Below are positions 7,216-14,462 of a DNA stretch of 16,089 nucleotides, one piece after another (the stretch's first letter is position 1; every line of letters begins with the position of its first letter). A model generated the notes under the pieces. The model was not told where the DNA came from and ran no database searches. It saw only the letters and a list, made by a program, of their open reading frames with translations. The translations under genes and the position numbers were made by a program. This stretch comes from DASZZY01 sp036260395 (GTDB lineage: Bacteria; Actinomycetota; UBA4738; CALAEC01), in contig DASZZY010000091.1 in NCBI GenBank assembly GCA_036260395.1, forward strand, positions 1 through 16,089. The letters run 5' to 3'.

Positions 7216-7875
7216 CTACGAGTCCTTGCGGGAGAGGATGTCGAGGATCGCCTTGGCGTCGGTGTCCTCCAGCGGGGACGCCGGGCGCGACTTGGCCGCC
7301 TCGACCACCGTCCGGAGGTTCGACTCCGTCATCTCCAGGCGTTTCCGGAGCGCGACGGCCTCCTCCTCCAGCCCCTCGGCGCGCCGGCGGTCCGCCGCCG
7401 CGTCGCGCCGGACCTCGACCGCCTCCCGCCGCGCGGCCTCGGCCTCACCCCGGGCGCGCTCGAGGGCGGCACGGAGCTCCGCCGCCTCCGCGGAGAGCTC
7501 GATCAGGCGCTCGATGAGCGTCCGCCCCAGCTGCTCGTACGTCGGCGGCCCGTCCTGCGTTGGCTCCGCGGGGCGCTCGCCGCGCCGCCGCCTGCGGACG
7601 GGACGCCGAACCGACGCCTGCTCGCCGGCCTCCACCGGGCGGGGGTCGAGGAGCCGATAGCGGTTCCCCTCCTGGGCGATGCGACCCCTGGCCATCAGGG
7701 CCCGGACGGCGCGAGCCACCGAGAGCCGAGCCTCGATGCCGGCTTCCTGGGCCAGCTCGGCGGGAGAGCTGGTGATGAGCTCGCCGGCGGCCGTCCTGCT
7801 CGCGGCGGCCGCCAGCAACGCGTTGCTCTCGTTGCGGCTCTGCTCGTTCACGACGGTATTTCTACTACGTCCCAC
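7216..7875 (-). CDS. Predicted winged-helix DNA-binding protein with a C-terminal coiled coil
   Basis: A 219-residue protein that is not a recognised named family. Residues about 10-75 resemble a helix-turn-helix domain: SSPAELAQEAGIEARLSVARAV, then RALMARGRIAQEGNRYRLLD, which has the look of a winged helix with recognition helix and wing. A basic linker with RRPVRRRRRG (about 90-100) follows, then PTYEQLGRTLIERLIELSAEAAELRAAL and an almost unbroken heptad-rich, Arg/Glu/Ala coiled coil up to about residue 190. A DNA-binding, oligomerising protein is therefore likely. The GTG at 7875 is the longest start; a GTG at 7851 (VNEQSRNESN) is an alternative and neither has a strong ribosome site. It is divergent from the DUF2254 gene and upstream of the methyltransferase. 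Confidence 0.65.
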   Translation of the reverse strand: MGRSRNTVVNEQSRNESNALLAAAASRTAAGELITSSPAELAQEAGIEARLSVARAVRALMARGRIAQEGNRYRLLDPRPVEAGEQASVRRPVRRRRRGERPAEPTQDGPPTYEQLGRTLIERLIELSAEAAELRAALERARGEAEAARREAVEVRRDAAADRRRAEGLEEEAVALRKRLEMTESNLRTVVEAAKSRPASPLEDTDAKAILDILSRKDS

Positions 7876-7998
7876 GAGCCAACGCGGGCCTGCCCCCCAG
7901 GTGTAGCGGCGACCCGGATGGGTACAGGTGCCGAAGAGGTGCGGGGCGGCGCGTCATCCCGCCGGACTGCTACCGCGAACGGAAAGTGGGGCGGCGCG

Positions 7999-9258
7999 AT
8001 GAAGCCCGGGAAGCTCAGGGAGACGCTATCCGCCTCGCTGCTGATCATCCCCGTGCTGGCCGCCCTGGCCTCGATCGTCCTTTCGGTGACCACCCGCTGG
8101 CTCGACGGGTTCGCCGCCCGTTCGTCGTGGGGCGGGGCGCTGTTCCCCGGCGGCGCCGACTCGATGAGGAGCGCGCTCTCCACGATCGCGGCGTCGATCG
8201 TTACGTTCCTCGGGGTTGTCTTCAGCATCACGATGGTCGTCCTCCAGCTGGCCAGCAACCGGTTCTCTCCCCGCGTCCTCAGGACCTTCCTCAAAGACCG
8301 GACCAGCAAGGTCACGCTGGCCGTCTTCGTCGCGACCTTCACGTTCACGATGGCCGTCCTTCGGGCGGTGCCGCAGCCGGGGTCGCGCGCGCTCCCCGCC
8401 GTCTCGGCGATCGTCGCGTTCGCGCTCGTCCTGGCCAGCGTGATCTCGTTCGTGGCGTACCTGAACCACATGGCACGAGCCGTCCGGATCTCCCGCATCG
8501 CCGCGGCGATCGGCGACGAAACGGCCGACGTGATCCGATGGCACCACGGCACCGAGGACAAACGGGGACAAGCGGCCGACGACGCGCCGGCCCCCCCGCT
8601 GCCATCCGAGCCGTCCCGCACGATCCCCGCGCCGATCGGGGCGAACCTCGAGGCGATCGACGAGCGGCGGCTGGCGCACATCGCCGCGGAAGCGGACGTC
8701 GTCCTGGTCGTCAAGCCCATGCTCGGGCAGTTCGTCCCCGCCGGCGGGCCGCTGATCGACGTCTACGGCGACGGTCAGGTGGACGACCGACGGCTCCTGC
8801 AGCAGGTCGACCTCGGAGAGGAACGGACGACGGCCCAGGACCCCGCCTTCGGCTTCCGCCAGCTCGTCGACATCGCGGAGCGCTCGCTCTCGCCGGGGAC
8901 CGTCGACCCGACCTCCGCGGTTCAGGCGCTCGACCAGCTCCACGATCTCCTGCGGAAGCTGGCGGGCCTCGACCTCCCGCCCGTCCGGGTGACGAAGGAC
9001 GGGGACGGGAAGCCGCGCGTGCTCATCCCCTCTCGGACATGGGAGCAGTACCTTGATCTGGCGGTGGACGAGATCGTGCTCTACGGACGGGGCTCGCTCC
9101 AGGTGGCGACCCGGCTACGGGAGATGCTCATGGACCTCGAGACGGTCACGTCCGGTGATCGGAAGGACGCGGTCACGACGAAGATGGAGGCGCTCCCCGC
9201 TCCGCCGGACCCCTACGACCGCATCCCCGAAGGGGCGGACGCCCGCTCGATGGGCTAG
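7999..9258 (+). CDS. DUF2254-family integral membrane protein
   Basis: A 419-residue protein of the DUF2254 family. Four hydrophobic helices are seen in the first half: about residues 10-30, 58-80, 102-120 and 128-150. The typical loop VVFSITMVVLQLASNRFSPRVLRTF follows helix 2 start, and WRLDG-like TTRWLDGF lies after helix 1. The soluble second half contains VKPMLGQFVPAGGPLIDVYG and FGFRQLVDIAERSLSPG-type segments and TSAVQALDQL. Function is unknown in all relatives known to me. The frame is open far upstream, but the ATG at 7999 directly precedes the first membrane helix and has AAAGTGGGG before it. A strong intrinsic terminator follows the stop by about 85 bases. Confidence 0.85.
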   Translation: MKPGKLRETLSASLLIIPVLAALASIVLSVTTRWLDGFAARSSWGGALFPGGADSMRSALSTIAASIVTFLGVVFSITMVVLQLASNRFSPRVLRTFLKDRTSKVTLAVFVATFTFTMAVLRAVPQPGSRALPAVSAIVAFALVLASVISFVAYLNHMARAVRISRIAAAIGDETADVIRWHHGTEDKRGQAADDAPAPPLPSEPSRTIPAPIGANLEAIDERRLAHIAAEADVVLVVKPMLGQFVPAGGPLIDVYGDGQVDDRRLLQQVDLGEERTTAQDPAFGFRQLVDIAERSLSPGTVDPTSAVQALDQLHDLLRKLAGLDLPPVRVTKDGDGKPRVLIPSRTWEQYLDLAVDEIVLYGRGSLQVATRLREMLMDLETVTSGDRKDAVTTKMEALPAPPDPYDRIPEGADARSMG

Positions 9259-9342
9259 CCGAGGTTGGGAGCGCGGAGAAAAGAGTGACAAAACCGGGCC
9301 CGGGCCTTGCCTCGCCGGAGGCGCCTGGGGTACAAAGCGTTC

Positions 9343-9384
9343 GGAACCGCTGGAGTCTTCGGACTCCGGCGGTTCCATTTTTTT
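9343..9384 (+). terminator. Intrinsic terminator with UUCG loop
   Basis: GGAACCGC (9343-9350) pairs with GCGGTTCC (9369-9376), a T-G wobble continues the stem, GGAGTC (9352-9357) pairs with GACTCC (9362-9367), and the loop is TTCG. The 15-bp stem is followed by A and seven Ts. On the plus strand this ends the DUF2254 transcript. The minus strand has no matching T-run directly after the hairpin, so it serves infA poorly. Confidence 0.92.
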
Positions 9385-9412
9385 CGCGGATCCGCCGGTC
9401 CGGAGGCCCTTC

Positions 9413-9736
9413 CTAGCGGTGGCGGTAAGTGATCCGGCCGCGCGTGAGGTCGTACGGCGACAGCTCCACCGTGACCCGGTCGCCCGGCAGGATCCGGATG
9501 TAGTGCTTCCGCATCTTCCCCGAGATGTGCCCCAGGATCCGGTGGCCGTTCTCCAGGTCGATCCGGAACATCGTGTTGGGGAGGGGCTCGACGATCGTCC
9601 CCTCCACCTGGATCGTGGACTCCTTGCCGGGCCCGGCCCGCTCCAACCGCTTGGCGCGGTCGGCCGGGGTCTCCGGCGGTCGCCGGGCAGACGACCTCCG
9701 GGGCGGCGGCCGTCCCCTGGTCCTACGCCGAGCCAT
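9413..9736 (-). CDS. infA: Translation initiation factor IF-1 with an N-terminal extension
   Basis: Residues about 42-107 are a clear IF-1 S1-like OB-fold: VEGTIVEPLPNTMFRIDLEN, HISGKMRKHYIRILPGDRV, then ELSPYDLTRGRITYRHR at the C-terminus. IF-1 occupies the ribosomal A site during initiation. Typical IF-1 is about 72 residues, but this frame adds some 35 residues rich in Arg and Pro (MARRRTRGRPPPRRSSARRP). The ATG at 9736 has CGAGG upstream and follows the previous gene by 35 bases. A TTG at 9646 and a GTG at 9607 (with AAGGAG nearby) are internal alternatives; the GTG would make a slightly short IF-1. The gene is the last of a leftward row and is not beside rpmJ, rpsM or map, where infA often sits. 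Confidence 0.92.
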   Translation of the reverse strand: MARRRTRGRPPPRRSSARRPPETPADRAKRLERAGPGKESTIQVEGTIVEPLPNTMFRIDLENGHRILGHISGKMRKHYIRILPGDRVTVELSPYDLTRGRITYRHR

Positions 9737-9771
9737 GAAGCCTCGCAGTCATCTCATCAAGGGTAGCAGCC

Positions 9772-10140
9772 TCAGGGATACCCGAGCCCGGTCATCAGCG
9801 CCCGGAGCGTCAGCCCGAACGAGAAGAAGGCCGCCCAGGCGAACGGGAACCACGGCCGGTCCACGAACGCCTCCCGGGCCAGGACGTGGGCCACCAGCAG
9901 GACGAGGACTGGGAAGATCACCCCGTAGACGTAGTGGAGCGCCGAGGCCCGGAGGCCGGAGATCAGCAGGACCACGCCGACCACGCCCTGGGCCAGCAGG
10001 ATGACCTGAACCCCTCCCAGCAGCCACCAGAATGGCTGCCCCGGGCCGCGGCGAACGATCCACGTCGCCATCCCCCACAGCCACAGCAGCGCGAAGCCGC
10101 CCACGACGGCATACCCGATCACCAGGTGGACGGCGCGCAC
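9772..10140 (-). CDS. Four-helix membrane protein, unknown function
   Basis: A 122-residue, strongly hydrophobic protein beginning with a GTG at 10140. Four probable transmembrane helices lie at about residues 5-28, 36-62, 68-88 and 98-118, with short polar loops (RRGPGQP, REAFVDRPW). No domain is recognised. The start lies nine bases after the stop of the SagB-type gene and the stop lies 35 bases before infA, so it is very likely co-transcribed with both. A membrane partner for the dehydrogenase is conceivable but only suggested by position. Confidence 0.7.
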   Translation of the reverse strand: MRAVHLVIGYAVVGGFALLWLWGMATWIVRRGPGQPFWWLLGGVQVILLAQGVVGVVLLISGLRASALHYVYGVIFPVLVLLVAHVLAREAFVDRPWFPFAWAAFFSFGLTLRALMTGLGYP

Positions 10141-10149
10141 GGCCCCGAA

Positions 10150-11643
10150 TCATACGGATGACGAGTCGCGCAGGCGCTCCCGGCAACGCCGGATGGATGC
10201 CCGGCGTCCCTCCTCCCCCACCACCACCGCGATCAGGGGCTCGGCATCGGTGCCGAAGAGCGACCGCACCTCGTCGTCGTAGAAGGTGATGCCGCTGGCT
10301 CCCAGGCACCGGGCGTAGGCGCCGAGGTACATCCTGCCGGCGACCACGCCGGCCTCCAGCAGCGCCGCCGCATACCCACGCCCGCCCAGCGCGGCGACGA
10401 TCGGCTCCAGGTCGGCAATCACGAACGTCGTCGCGGCGGCATCGGCGCCCAGCCGCTGCTCCAGGCACAGGTAGCCGGCCTGCGCTCGGAGATCGCCCTC
10501 CCGCAGCAGGCGGAATCCGCCGTCGGCCGCGTAGGCGCCGGGTGCCAGGCCGTCGAGCGCGTTGGCCACCAGCAGGGCGCGGACCAAGCCGGTCGCCCGG
10601 TCCGCGGGCACTCCTGCCGTCGCCCGGGCGAGGATCGCCGCGAACTCGCTCGCCGGCACCGCCGCGCGGGCCAGCCTGCGGCTCGAGCCGCGGCGGCGGA
10701 CCACGCGCTCGAAGCCGTCTCGAGGCGATGGCTGCTCCGGCGACAGGCTCACCGCTGGGCCTTCCTCCGCTCGCCGGTCGACGGGCGCGGCTCGGAAGCG
10801 CTCCACCTCGGCCTCGTCGCCGAGGGCGACCGCGGCGCGAGCTTGCTCGATGGCCGGGTCGCGCGGCGGTCCGGGCGACCGCGGCGCCACGTCGAGCCGG
10901 AGGGCGGGGACCTCGGTCGGCTCGGCTGCCGGCCCGTCCCCCAGCGTCACGACGCAGAGACCGAACTCCGTGGTGCCGTCGACGCCGAGCGCGGGGTCCA
11001 GCCGCTCGTCCACGAACCCCAGGACGAGGCGCGCCCGCACGCCGAGCGCGCCGGCGGCGCCCAGCAGGTTCGCCACGATCATCCCGGCGTCCCAGTACAG
11101 GTGCCGGAACCCCCGGGCGGTGTACTTCCATGCCGTCCGCCACGGGATCCCGGTGACCGCCACGGCGATCGCGCCGGCCGGCTCCCCGGCGAGCCCGAGC
11201 GCGCCTCGGACGTCGCCGTCGCGCAGCCGCCGCAGCCGGTGCTCCTGGGGCTCGTAGTGATACAGCCCCGGCTCGAGCCCCTGGACGTCGGCGGCGGCGA
11301 CGTAGACCTCGTTCGGGTACAGCGCGCCGGCGCTGGCGTAGGTGCGGAAGTGGAAGGTCCCTATCGCGCCGCGCACCGTACGGACCACCCCGGCGGCATG
11401 GAACAGCAGGTGGGACAGGCGCCCGAGGTCGACGGCGCCCTCACCATCCCCCCGGGCCGAGCGCTCGAGCGCCTGGTCCGCGGCGACGCCGCTCGGCTCT
11501 GGCTCCGGCAGCGGGATCGGCTCGCCGGCGAGGTAGCGCTTGAACTTCGACGGCTCGTTGGCCCAGTCCAGCGTGTGTCCGCCGGTCCGGACGCTGCCAT
11601 AGGAATGCTTGGTCCGCTCGTGGTACGCGAGGACCGGGTCCAT
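10150..11643 (-). CDS. SagB-type dehydrogenase with two nitroreductase-fold domains
   Basis: A 497-residue protein. The first domain (about residues 1-240) has SagB hallmarks: YHERTKHSYGS at the N-terminus, FHFRTYASAGALYPNEVYV around residues 98-115, GLYHYEPQEHRLRRL, and the KYTARGFRHLYWDAG helix at 173-187. A second, more diverged copy (about 345-490) has RRGSSRRLARAAVPASEFAAIL, LAPGAYAADGGFRLL, FVIADL and GYAAALLEAGVVAGRMYLGA. The SagB group are FMN oxidoreductases, best known for oxidising azolines in thiazole/oxazole peptide synthesis, but many standalone members have no known substrate. No YcaO cyclodehydratase or precursor peptide was seen here. The ATG at 11643 lies eight bases after the bpa stop; its ribosome site (GGGGGG) is poor, suggesting coupling. 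Confidence 0.85.
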   Translation of the reverse strand: MDPVLAYHERTKHSYGSVRTGGHTLDWANEPSKFKRYLAGEPIPLPEPEPSGVAADQALERSARGDGEGAVDLGRLSHLLFHAAGVVRTVRGAIGTFHFRTYASAGALYPNEVYVAAADVQGLEPGLYHYEPQEHRLRRLRDGDVRGALGLAGEPAGAIAVAVTGIPWRTAWKYTARGFRHLYWDAGMIVANLLGAAGALGVRARLVLGFVDERLDPALGVDGTTEFGLCVVTLGDGPAAEPTEVPALRLDVAPRSPGPPRDPAIEQARAAVALGDEAEVERFRAAPVDRRAEEGPAVSLSPEQPSPRDGFERVVRRRGSSRRLARAAVPASEFAAILARATAGVPADRATGLVRALLVANALDGLAPGAYAADGGFRLLREGDLRAQAGYLCLEQRLGADAAATTFVIADLEPIVAALGGRGYAAALLEAGVVAGRMYLGAYARCLGASGITFYDDEVRSLFGTDAEPLIAVVVGEEGRRASIRRCRERLRDSSSV

Positions 11644-11651
11644 CCCCCCGA

Positions 11652-12152
11652 TCAGAGGTACTGGCCGGGGGAAGGCTGCTCGTCGACGGACGGCGCCTCC
11701 GGTCGCTGGCGAGCCATGCCGCTCGGGAGCCCCCGCCGCCGCATCTCCTCCAGCGCGGCTCGGGCCTGCATCTGCTGGGCCCACAAGGCGGCCTGGATCC
11801 CGTGGAACAGGCCCTCGAGCCAGCCCAAGAGCTGGGCCTGCGCGACCCGGATCTCCGACTCGCTGGGCGAGGCCTCCAGCGGCGCCATCAGCTCTTCGAG
11901 CTCTTCCTGAAGGCCGGAGGACAGCGACTCCTTCAGCTCGCCGATCGACCGCTCGTAGATCGCCTTCAGGCGCCGGCGGCCGCCCTCATCCAGCGACGTC
12001 TGGCGCACCTCCTCGACGAGCTCGCGGATCATCGAGGCGATCCTGAGGAGCTTGGCCGGCTCCTCGACCATCTCGCCGCCGGACGGCTGCTCCTCACCCA
12101 CGATCGTCACCCGGGGAGCGCGATGCTCGTGGCCCTGGTCCTCCGGTTGCAT
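11652..12152 (-). CDS. bpa: Bacterial proteasome activator (Bpa/PafE family)
   Basis: A 166-residue protein that closely follows the mycobacterial proteasome activator Bpa. It shows a variable acidic N-terminus, then EEPAKLLRIASMIRELVEEVR (about 30-50), TSLDEGGRRRLKAIYERSI, LQEELEELMAPLE, SESEIRVAQAQLLGWLEGLF and HGIQAALWAQQMQARAALEEM. It ends exactly in GQYL, the tail that docks into the proteasome alpha ring and opens its gate. Bpa forms a twelve-subunit ring that feeds unfolded proteins to the 20S core without ATP. This implies the host encodes a proteasome, which is not in the window. The ATG at 12152 gives the usual length. It is 42 bases after the zinc-ribbon gene and eight bases before the SagB-type gene. 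Confidence 0.95.
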   Translation of the reverse strand: MQPEDQGHEHRAPRVTIVGEEQPSGGEMVEEPAKLLRIASMIRELVEEVRQTSLDEGGRRRLKAIYERSIGELKESLSSGLQEELEELMAPLEASPSESEIRVAQAQLLGWLEGLFHGIQAALWAQQMQARAALEEMRRRGLPSGMARQRPEAPSVDEQPSPGQYL

Positions 12153-12194
12153 GCGGGAGTCCTACCCGGGCGGGGGGCCCGGAAACGGCAGCGG

Positions 12195-12353
12195 TCAGCC
12201 GCGGATGGCGCGGACGTCCTCGCTCGAGCAGCGCGGGCAGCTGCGGGCCGAGGCCGGTTCGTCCTCCAGGGCGTCGTAGTCGAGCCACTCGTGGCCGCAC
12301 GCGTTGCACCGCCAGGGGTCCCGGACCGCCAGCGGGTTGATGATTCCCTCCAC
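12195..12353 (-). CDS. Small zinc-ribbon protein
   Basis: A 52-residue protein beginning VEGIINPLAVRDPWRCNACG. Two CxxC knuckles, CNAC and CPRC, lie about 22 residues apart around HEWLDYDALEDEPASARS, the signature of a rubredoxin- or rubrerythrin-like zinc ribbon, so it should bind one Zn or Fe. The start is one of two adjacent GTG codons; the second, used here, is six bases after GGAG and the first (12356) only three. It is divergent from the DUF5317-like gene and 42 bases upstream of bpa, so probably heads that operon. Its partner and function are unknown. Confidence 0.7.
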   Translation of the reverse strand: MEGIINPLAVRDPWRCNACGHEWLDYDALEDEPASARSCPRCSSEDVRAIRG

Positions 12354-12411
12354 CACGCTCTCCTTTGAGCCGGACGGCAGACCGATCCAGGGTAGCGCAT
12401 CGCGCCCGACC

Positions 12412-12417
12412 TATGAT
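12412..12417 (+). promoter_or_regulatory. Candidate -10 element for a leaderless transcript
   Basis: TATGAT matches the -10 consensus in five of six positions and ends seven bases before the A of the ATG at 12425. Transcription would start at or next to the start codon. No Shine-Dalgarno sequence is visible before 12425, which fits a leaderless mRNA, a common arrangement in actinomycetes. No clear -35 is seen. Confidence 0.45.
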
Positions 12418-12424
12418 GCTCGGC

Positions 12425-13027
12425 ATGCGCCTGATCGCCACGATCATGCTCATCGCGCTCATGCTCGGTTGGGGCCTGGGGGGCGGCCTCCGGGCGCTGG
12501 CCGACGTGCGGCTCCACTGGTGGCCACTCATCCCGGTGGCGCTCGTCCTCCAGGGGGTGCCTGTCCCGGCGGTGGCCGAGGACGTGGGCGGCGGCCTCCC
12601 CGTGTGGGTCCTGCTCGGGTCCTACGGCGTCCTTCTGGTCGCCGTGGTCCGGAACTGGCGGCTCCGCGGCTTCGTGGCCATCGCGATCGGCGTGGTCCTG
12701 AACGCCACGGTGATCGGGATCAACCAGGGGATGCCCGTCTCCGGCAACGCCATCCGCGAGTCTGGCAACCTCTCGCTGTTCGAGGGCCTCCCCCGCGAGC
12801 GGGGCGGCGGGAACAAGCACCACCTGGCCGGCGAGGACGACATCCTGCTGTTCCTGGCCGACACCGTTCCGGTGCGCCAGCCGTTCGGTGTGGTCGTCAG
12901 CGTCGGGGACATCGCTATCGACCTGGGGGCGGCGACGTTCCTGGTGGCCGCTATGGTTGGCCGTCCGGAGCGGCACCCCGAAGAGCCGGAGCTTCCGCGA
13001 GCCAGGAGGTCGGGAACTCGGCGATGA
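12425..13027 (+). CDS. DUF5317-like integral membrane protein
   Basis: A 200-residue membrane protein. Hydrophobic helices lie at about residues 1-18, 33-50, 59-76, 82-98 and 157-180. Family-like features are the conserved RLRALADVRLHWWPLIPVAL segment (here GGLRALADVRLHWWP), NQGMPVSGNAIRESG near the middle, a GGNKHHLAGEDDILLFLADT segment, and VVSVGDIAIDLG before the last helix. DUF5317 proteins have no known function. ATG 12425 was preferred over ATG 12416 because of the -10-like TATGAT at leaderless distance. The last 77 bases overlap the 3' end of the leftward kinase gene in antisense, so the charged tail RPERHPEEPELPRARR is coded by both strands. Confidence 0.75.
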   Translation: MRLIATIMLIALMLGWGLGGGLRALADVRLHWWPLIPVALVLQGVPVPAVAEDVGGGLPVWVLLGSYGVLLVAVVRNWRLRGFVAIAIGVVLNATVIGINQGMPVSGNAIRESGNLSLFEGLPRERGGGNKHHLAGEDDILLFLADTVPVRQPFGVVVSVGDIAIDLGAATFLVAAMVGRPERHPEEPELPRARRSGTRR

Positions 13028-14405
13028 CCGTCGTCCCCGCCCCGGGGGCGCTGTCGATCTTGAACGTGCCGCCGGCCACCAGGGCGCGCTCCTTCATCAT
13101 CTTCAGGCCGAAGTGCCCCTCCGGCGACCCTTCGTCCGGATCGAAGCCCTTCCCGTCATCCCGGATCGTGACGCGCGCCCCGTCGCTCGCGGCCTCCAGG
13201 CTGACCTCCACCGCCGAGGGACGCCCGTGCTTCACCGCGTTCATCACGGCCTCGCGCGTCACGTGGTAGCACAGCAGCTGGACCGGCGGCGGCATGTCGA
13301 TGTCTTCGAGATTGGCCTTGATCGGCACCCCCGTATCGCGTTCTACGTCGAGGAAGTAGGAGGCCAGCGTCTGCACGAGTCCCGCCCGGCCGAGCGGCGA
13401 GCGGTGCAGGTCGCGGATGAGGGCACGGACCATCTCCTGCGCCGCGTCGCGCGCCGATCGCAGGGCGTCGAGCTCGTCGTCCAACTCCTGGACCTGGCCG
13501 CGACGGAGCCGCTGCTCCGCGATGTCGAGGTGCAGCGACATCCGGTAGAGGAGCTGCGCCAGGTCATCGTGGAGGTATCCGGCGATCTGCTGGCGTTCGT
13601 CATGCCGCTCCTCTGCCATGCGGTTGGAGAGGGCCCGCAGGACGACCTCGCGATCACGAAGCTCCTGCGTCGCTTCCTCCAACGCCCGCGTCCGAAAGAA
13701 CATCTGACGTGCTAGAAGCAACGGAAGGACGAAGCCCCCAATCGCCCAGAACCCAACTTCTTCGAACAGTCTTGCGAGCAGGACTCCGAGAAGCCCCAAT
13801 CCCACGTAGGAAAAGACGAACTCATGGGCGTTCCCAATTCGCAGTTTGCGCCGGACGGCACGCACCGGGATTCGAAACATAAGACTCGCAAGGAGGCTCA
13901 CCAGGGTGGTGTTAACCACAAAGTCCACCAGAACCGCGGCGGGCGCGCCTCGCAACGCTCCAAGCCAGGAGAGTGGCGTCCCACCAAGCCCATGAAACGT
14001 CAGCGAGGCAAAGAAGACCGACAATGCGACTTGAGCGCGGTTGAAGAGAGCACGAGAGACGGTTACTTCCCGACGAAGTTCCCTAGGGTCAGATGAGGCC
14101 AAGAAGCCGACGAGGCCAGCTATTTGTGGTGAATAGTAGAACGCAACAGCCATCAAGAGAGGGACGCCGATGCTGACTTGAACTGAGCGCCACACCTGCA
14201 CATGGAGGAGTTCGACAACAGCAATCAGGACGGTCCATAGAGGAAGCGCCTGGACCCTTGAATCTCCGGGATCAAGTCCCAGGCCGCTTAGCGCGACCGT
14301 GGTACCGATCACGGCTGCGGTCGCGAGCAGAACCCCCCACTCGAACACCGCCACGGCGTTGAACCGCCAGGCAGCTACGCTCACGGTCGCTTGATCGCTC
14401 GGCAT
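12951..14405 (-). CDS. NarL/DegS-class sensor histidine kinase with multi-helix membrane sensor
   Basis: A 484-residue kinase. About seven hydrophobic helices fill residues 18-237 and contain the motifs MAVAFYYSPQIAGL and SRALFNRAQVALSV, shared with the second kinase of this window. A short coiled-coil linker (about 238-268) leads to a HisKA_3 dimerisation helix with phosphoacceptor His279 in GYLHDDLAQLL, then an HATPase domain with REAVMNAVKHG, IRDDGKGFDPD and HFGLKMMKERA. Such kinases pair with NarL/LuxR-type regulators; none is in the window. The ATG at 14405 has GCGAGGTAA before it and a promoter-like element upstream. DNA for the membrane part is clearly poorer in GC (13741-13800: 33 of 60) than DNA for the kinase core (13381-13440: 46 of 60). 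The signal is unknown. Confidence 0.88.
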   Translation of the reverse strand: MPSDQATVSVAAWRFNAVAVFEWGVLLATAAVIGTTVALSGLGLDPGDSRVQALPLWTVLIAVVELLHVQVWRSVQVSIGVPLLMAVAFYYSPQIAGLVGFLASSDPRELRREVTVSRALFNRAQVALSVFFASLTFHGLGGTPLSWLGALRGAPAAVLVDFVVNTTLVSLLASLMFRIPVRAVRRKLRIGNAHEFVFSYVGLGLLGVLLARLFEEVGFWAIGGFVLPLLLARQMFFRTRALEEATQELRDREVVLRALSNRMAEERHDERQQIAGYLHDDLAQLLYRMSLHLDIAEQRLRRGQVQELDDELDALRSARDAAQEMVRALIRDLHRSPLGRAGLVQTLASYFLDVERDTGVPIKANLEDIDMPPPVQLLCYHVTREAVMNAVKHGRPSAVEVSLEAASDGARVTIRDDGKGFDPDEGSPEGHFGLKMMKERALVAGGTFKIDSAPGAGTTVIAEFPTSWLAEAPALRGAAPDGQP

Positions 14406-14433
14406 TTACCTCGCCTATGGCCACACCCTCGCA

Positions 14434-14462
14434 ATAGTAGGCGCTGATGTGCCGCCTGTCGC
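14434..14462 (-). promoter_or_regulatory. Candidate promoter of the first kinase gene
   Basis: On the minus strand GCGACA (14462-14457) is followed after 17 bases by TACTAT (14439-14434), which matches the TAnnnT -10 pattern. The predicted transcript start, near 14427, lies about 22 bases before the ATG at 14405. The -35 is weak, so this is a moderate call. Confidence 0.45.

Noticed and set aside
12107..13269. Several long ORFs antisense or out of frame to the DUF5317-like gene and kinase core
   Set aside because: Histidine-, arginine- and proline-rich shadow sequences without ribosome sites or domains.
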